Positions 16,839 through 20,798 of a DNA stretch of 20,798 bases are shown here, piece after piece. The position numbers were made by a program, and so were the translations under genes. How positions within the stretch are numbered: the first letter of the stretch is position 1; every line of letters starts with the position of its first letter. The stretch comes from Isotricha intestinalis. Its lineage: Eukaryota; Ciliophora; Litostomatea; Vestibuliferida; Isotrichidae. The notes under the pieces are model-generated. The model was not told where the DNA came from. It did no database searches and saw nothing but the letters and a program-made list of their open reading frames with translations. The stretch lies in NCBI GenBank assembly GCA_023807065.1, contig JAJJLU010000732.1:1-20798 (forward strand). The letters are read 5' to 3'.

Positions 16839-19800
16839 ATGCAAGATCCCTTCCCTCAAAAAGATCAATTTAATCCTTTAGATGATAATTTATTTCCTCG
16901 CATTCAAGATCCAGATAAAGAAATAGAGAACGCGAGTATAAAATCAGAAGACTTTGATTTAAATTTTTTAACAGAATCAGATAATGAATCATCTCAAAAT
17001 GGAAACAACAATAATAACAGTAATAATAATATAGAAGAAGATAAAAATGAAAATTTTATGGATGATTCAACAATAAAGTGTGCATATTGTTCAATAACAA
17101 ATCAATCACATTTAATTAAATGTAAAGAATGCAATAAATGGTTTTGTAATGGTAAATTAGATTCTTTTTCTCCTTCACATATTGTATTTCATTTAACAAA
17201 AAGTAAACATAAAGAAGTATTTTTAAATAAAAAAAGTAATTTAGGAGAAATGGATTTAGAATGTTATAATTGTAATGGGAAAAATATATTTTTATTAGGA
17301 TTTCTTCAATCTAATGAAGGTAATTCTGGAATGTTTGTTTGCAGAGAACCTTGTTTAACTACATGTAAATTTGATGATAGTAAATTTAATAAACAAAAGT
17401 GGATTTCTTTAATTAATGATAAACAATTATTAGATTGGATTGTTCCTCCTCCTAATAATGATATTGAAATTAGAATGAATCAAAGAGTTAATATTAGAAG
17501 TATGAGTAAATTAGAAGATAAATGGGAAAAAGAAAAATTATTAGCTAGTCAAGAAAAACCTAAATATATTGGTAATTATTTAAAAAGTGTTAAATTATGT
17601 TATAATGATGGACAAGATTATTTAGATATTTATGAACCTTTGGTTTCTGCTGAAGAAGAATATGATAGAAAATTAAAAGAAACTCAAAAGAAAACTAATA
17701 TTAATACTAAATTTTATAAAAGTGGAAAAAAAACAATTGCTAAATTTCCTTATCCCAGAGAAGATAATGAAATTAAATTAGTTCCTGGTGATGAATTAAA
17801 AATAACTGACCCAAAAACAGGGAAAAATTTCAGAGGATTTGTTGTTGAAATTGAAATTGAAGATATAATACATTTAGAATTAGATATGCATAAAAGTTCA
17901 AGTAAAAATTCTTTATCAAATGAAATAGATCAACTTCAAGATGGTAATTTTACAATAGAATTTGTATGGAAAGGAACATCATTTAAAAGAATGTTAGATG
18001 GATTATATATATTTGTAAATGAAGAAAATTCAGTTTCTAATTATATATATAGTAAAATATTAGGTCATACAGTAGATGAGAAGAAATTTAATTATAATAT
18101 ACCAAAAGATTTAAGTGTTAAAGGATTACCAAAATTAAATTATTTTCAAACTTTAGGAATTAAAAAAGCTTTAACGACTCCTCTTTTTTTAATTCAAGGT
18201 CCTCCTGGAACTGGAAAAACTGTAACTTCAGCAGCTATTGTTTATCATTTAGTAAATTTAAAAGTTGGAAAAGTTTTAGTATGTGCTCCTTCAAATATTG
18301 CAGCTGATCAATTAAGTGAAAAAATTGAAAAAATAGGTTTAAATGTTATTAGAGTTTGTGCTAAAAGTAGAGAAAGTATTTCTAGTAGAGTTGAACATTT
18401 AAGTTTACATAATCAATTAAAGAAATTATCAAGTAAAAAAGAATATAAGAAATTATTTGCTTTTATGAAAAAAAAAGAAGAAGAAGGAAATGTATTATCA
18501 AATAAAGAACATGAATTATATAAGAAATTAAAGACAAAAGCAGAAGATGAAATAATTCAAAGTGCAACAGTAGTAGTAACAACATGTATATCATCATTTG
18601 ATAAGAGATTAGATAATTTTAGATTTCCAATAGTTTTAATAGATGAAGCAACTCAAGCATGTGAAAGTGAATGTATATTACCTTTATTAAGAGGAGCTAA
18701 ACATGCAATATTAGTTGGAGACCATTGTCAATTAGGTCCTGTTGTTTTATGTAAAAATGCTGCTAAAGCAGGATTGAAAATAAGTTTATTTGAAAGATTA
18801 GTTAAATTAAAAATTAAACCACATATGTTACAAGTTCAATATAGAATGCATCCTAAATTAAGTGAATTTCCAAGTAATACTTTCTATGATGGTAATTTAC
18901 AAAATGGAGTTTCTGCTGATGATAGATTTCATTTTAATGTAAATTTCCCATGGCCAAATAATAATAAACCAACTTTTTTTTATCATATAGTAGGAACTGA
19001 AGAATTTTCAGCAAGTGGGACTTCATATATTAATAGACAAGAAGCTGATGTTATTGGTTCTATTGTTAGAAATTTTATGAAATGTACTGTTAAACCAGAA
19101 CAAATTGGTATTATTACTCCTTATGAAGGACAAAGATGTTATATTGTTAGTCATATTGCTAAAAATATTGGAATAAATGAAATTGAAGTTGCTTCTGTTG
19201 ATTCTTTCCAAGGAAGAGAAAAAGATTATATTATATTATCTTGTGTTAGAAGTAATGATCATAATGGTATTGGATTTTTAGATGATCCTAGAAGATTAAA
19301 TGTTGCTTTAACTAGAGCTAGATATGGATTAGTTATTGTTGGTAATGCTATGGCTCTTGCTAAACATCAATTATGGAGTAATTTATTATATCATTATAAA
19401 GAAATGGGATTATTAGTTGAAGGACAATTAGGTTCTTTTAAAGAATTAATTATTACTTTACAACCTCCCAGAAGATATATTCCAGAAAAAATGACTTTTG
19501 AAAGAGAAAATCAAAATATAAATATGAATAGTACTTTCACTAGTGTTAGTAATACTAATAATAATGATTTATCTATTTCTTATAATATGGATTCAAATAG
19601 TAATAATAAGAATATTAATGCTTATGAAGAATTATTTAATAATGCTACTTTAAGTAGATTTTCTGATTTTGGATATACTAATGATACTGAGTCTGTTTCT
19701 CATTTTAATAAAGTTGTTAATGTTTTAAGGAAAAATCCAATTAGTATTAATAATGAATTTAATGTTAATAAATATGAACAAATATTAATGAATTATAATA

Positions 19801-20039
19801 AAAATATTAATTGTAATATGTTATTGTTTCCTAATTTAATGCCTCCTATTATGAATAATATGTTTAATCCTTTGATTGGAATTAATAATAATATATTTTT
19901 TAATCCAGGTATGTGGAAAAATACTAGGGATAATGCTGTTGAAATTGATAATAAAAATAATTTAATGAATAAATATATGATGAATTATTCAAGAGTTTTT
20001 CTTAATGAAAAAAAATTTGTTATGGAAACTGAGTTTTAG
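16839..20039 (+). CDS. UPF1: UPF1 RNA helicase of nonsense-mediated mRNA decay
   Basis: This is a 1066-residue superfamily 1 helicase. An acidic Asn-rich N-terminus (1-76) precedes the UPF1-specific CH zinc domain (about 80-195): C81/C84, C95/C98, C103, H114/H118, H124, C142/C145, and C168/C172/C176. The 1B region follows, then the RecA cores: Walker A GPPGTGKT (454-461), Walker B IDEATQA (601-607), VGDHCQLGPVV (626-636), QYRMHPKLSEFP (667-678), SVDSFQGREKDYIILSCVRSN (786-806) and RRLNVALTRARYG (818-830). The catalytic set is complete. UPF1 acts in the cytoplasm with UPF2/UPF3 to degrade transcripts with premature stops. The C-tail (about 870-1066) is Asn/Met-rich and has no SQ or TQ dipeptides, the usual SMG1 targets. 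It is the only gene here that ends in TAG. Confidence 0.97.
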   Translation: MQDPFPQKDQFNPLDDNLFPRIQDPDKEIENASIKSEDFDLNFLTESDNESSQNGNNNNNSNNNIEEDKNENFMDDSTIKCAYCSITNQSHLIKCKECNKWFCNGKLDSFSPSHIVFHLTKSKHKEVFLNKKSNLGEMDLECYNCNGKNIFLLGFLQSNEGNSGMFVCREPCLTTCKFDDSKFNKQKWISLINDKQLLDWIVPPPNNDIEIRMNQRVNIRSMSKLEDKWEKEKLLASQEKPKYIGNYLKSVKLCYNDGQDYLDIYEPLVSAEEEYDRKLKETQKKTNINTKFYKSGKKTIAKFPYPREDNEIKLVPGDELKITDPKTGKNFRGFVVEIEIEDIIHLELDMHKSSSKNSLSNEIDQLQDGNFTIEFVWKGTSFKRMLDGLYIFVNEENSVSNYIYSKILGHTVDEKKFNYNIPKDLSVKGLPKLNYFQTLGIKKALTTPLFLIQGPPGTGKTVTSAAIVYHLVNLKVGKVLVCAPSNIAADQLSEKIEKIGLNVIRVCAKSRESISSRVEHLSLHNQLKKLSSKKEYKKLFAFMKKKEEEGNVLSNKEHELYKKLKTKAEDEIIQSATVVVTTCISSFDKRLDNFRFPIVLIDEATQACESECILPLLRGAKHAILVGDHCQLGPVVLCKNAAKAGLKISLFERLVKLKIKPHMLQVQYRMHPKLSEFPSNTFYDGNLQNGVSADDRFHFNVNFPWPNNNKPTFFYHIVGTEEFSASGTSYINRQEADVIGSIVRNFMKCTVKPEQIGIITPYEGQRCYIVSHIAKNIGINEIEVASVDSFQGREKDYIILSCVRSNDHNGIGFLDDPRRLNVALTRARYGLVIVGNAMALAKHQLWSNLLYHYKEMGLLVEGQLGSFKELIITLQPPRRYIPEKMTFERENQNINMNSTFTSVSNTNNNDLSISYNMDSNSNNKNINAYEELFNNATLSRFSDFGYTNDTESVSHFNKVVNVLRKNPISINNEFNVNKYEQILMNYNKNINCNMLLFPNLMPPIMNNMFNPLIGINNNIFFNPGMWKNTRDNAVEIDNKNNLMNKYMMNYSRVFLNEKKFVMETEF

Positions 20040-20765
20040 ATTTCTTTATTTTTTGGTTTTTCTTTTTTTCTGTAAATTTAATACTTGTTAATGGTTTTAG
20101 AGGAAATTATTTTTTATTTTGGTCATCGATTGTTTAATTAAAATTTATTGAGAGGTTGTTTACTTGAATAAAAAAAAAAAATTCTAATATTTATTAAATT
20201 TAATATGAATTTTTATTTTAATTTTTATTTTTTATTTTTAATGATATCAATTATTAAAAAAAGATAGTTCATAATTGAAACAATTTTTCTTTATTTTTAA
20301 GTTTGTCAAAAAATTTGTGCTTAGATTATTTATGTTTCACAAAAATTTTTATTTTATTTTTTTTCAACAACTAATTAGCATTATTATTTAATAAATACTT
20401 ATTATATTTTTGTTTAATTATAAGAAAAACAATATATAATCTATATTTTAATATATAATTAGAATTGGAAATTAGTCATTTAAAATTTTATTAAAAATCT
20501 TTTTATAACAAATTTAATTATTATATGTTCTAATTAATTATGATAAAATTTGAAGCAAATATTACTATTTTCTGGCAGTGGCAAAATGAGGCAAAAGTGC
20601 CAAAAAGCGGCAAAAATATTGACAATATTTTAACATAATAAATAATAACTTCATTTAATATATAAAAAATAAAAAATAATATAAAATAATAAATAGGACA
20701 ATTATAATTATAAAAAATAAAATATATATTTATATATAAAAAAATCAAAAAGGAGAAAAAAAAGG
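20040..20765. other. Subtelomeric non-coding region
   Basis: About 725 bp lie between the UPF1 stop and the terminal repeat. The sequence is mostly T-rich then A-rich, with no credible gene on either strand. The one distinctive element is the GC-containing repeat cluster at 20574-20616. The last 20 bp before the telomere are purine-rich (AAAAAGGAGAAAAAAAGG). Confidence 0.6.
20574..20616 (+). repeat. Phased GGCAAAA repeat cluster
   Basis: GGCAAAA occurs at 20580, 20590 and 20609, with the variant GCCAAAA at 20599 and a truncated GGCAG at 20574. Steps of 10, 9 and 10 bp put the copies on the same face of the helix. By eye I found no other cluster like it in the window. It is the only G+C-rich patch in the last 700 bp before the telomere. 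A protein-binding or chromosome-processing site is possible; the function is unknown. Confidence 0.6.
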
Positions 20766-20798
20766 ATGGGGATTGGGGATTGGGGATTGGGGATTGGG
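20766..20798 (+). repeat. Telomere repeat (ATTGGGG)n at the right chromosome end
   Basis: One variant unit ATGGGG (20766-20771) is followed by three perfect ATTGGGG heptamers from 20772 and a final partial ATTGGG ending at 20798. The G-strand runs 5' to 3' toward the edge, the orientation required at a true right-hand chromosome end. The same unit forms both arms of the internal palindrome at 1279-1304. The unit differs from the well-known ciliate GGGGTT and GGGGTTTT by having an A. Confidence 0.9.

Noticed and set aside
20530..20748. 72-codon minus-strand ORF in the subtelomere
   Set aside because: Low-complexity Tyr/Ile/Phe translation of AT-rich DNA, with no conserved feature.
1..20798. 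tRNA, rRNA, transposon or CRISPR features
   Set aside because: No GC-rich cloverleaf candidates, transposase motifs or spaced identical repeats were seen.

Overview
The window looks like macronuclear-type DNA of a ciliated protist. It is extremely AT-rich, with short intergenic gaps, Asn/Lys-rich low-complexity protein segments and very short GT-AG introns. It carries a kinesin-II accessory subunit (KAP3), which implies cilia. A G-rich heptamer repeat (ATTGGGG)n, read toward the end, closes the right edge as a telomere would; it resembles the G4T2/G4T4 class of ciliate telomeres. All intact genes read in the standard code (ten TAA stops, one TAG, no TGA). A ciliate lineage that keeps the standard code, such as a litostomate, would fit, but this is inference.

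Layout. Positions 1-1164 hold the 5' part of an unrecognised minus-strand gene. At 1279-1304 lies a perfect 26-bp palindrome made of two telomere-repeat arms joined end to end (G-strand running in from the left, C-strand running out to the right). The simplest reading is that 1-1291 is the right end of one chromosome and 1292-20798 is a second, complete chromosome of about 19.5 kb with a telomere at each end, joined in vivo, in the library or in assembly.

The 19.5-kb unit starts with a frame-broken RING-peroxin-like gene (PEX10-like, minus). It continues with PP2C phosphatase (+), Yippee-like zinc protein (-), TFIIS-M/coiled-coil protein (+), an EF-hand protein with a 66-nt intron (+), a small four-TM protein (-), KAP3 (+), an SLC22-like MFS transporter (-), a RING-H2 protein with a previously hidden first exon and 37-nt intron (-), a second RING-H2 protein (+), E2F (+) and the NMD helicase UPF1 (+). 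A subtelomere of about 0.7 kb with a small 10-bp-phased GGCAAAA cluster follows, then the telomere.

The genes are a mixed set of eukaryotic housekeeping and regulatory genes (ciliary transport, cell-cycle transcription, ubiquitin ligation, mRNA decay, signalling) with no operon logic. Divergent pairs share very small gaps (55 bp and 116 bp). No tRNA, rRNA, transposase or CRISPR array was seen. The points most worth checking are the telomere-telomere junction, the decayed peroxin next to it, the two introns near gene starts, the TFIIS-M protein carrying NPF-type motifs, and a block-wise switch between A-ending and T-ending synonymous codons inside genes.
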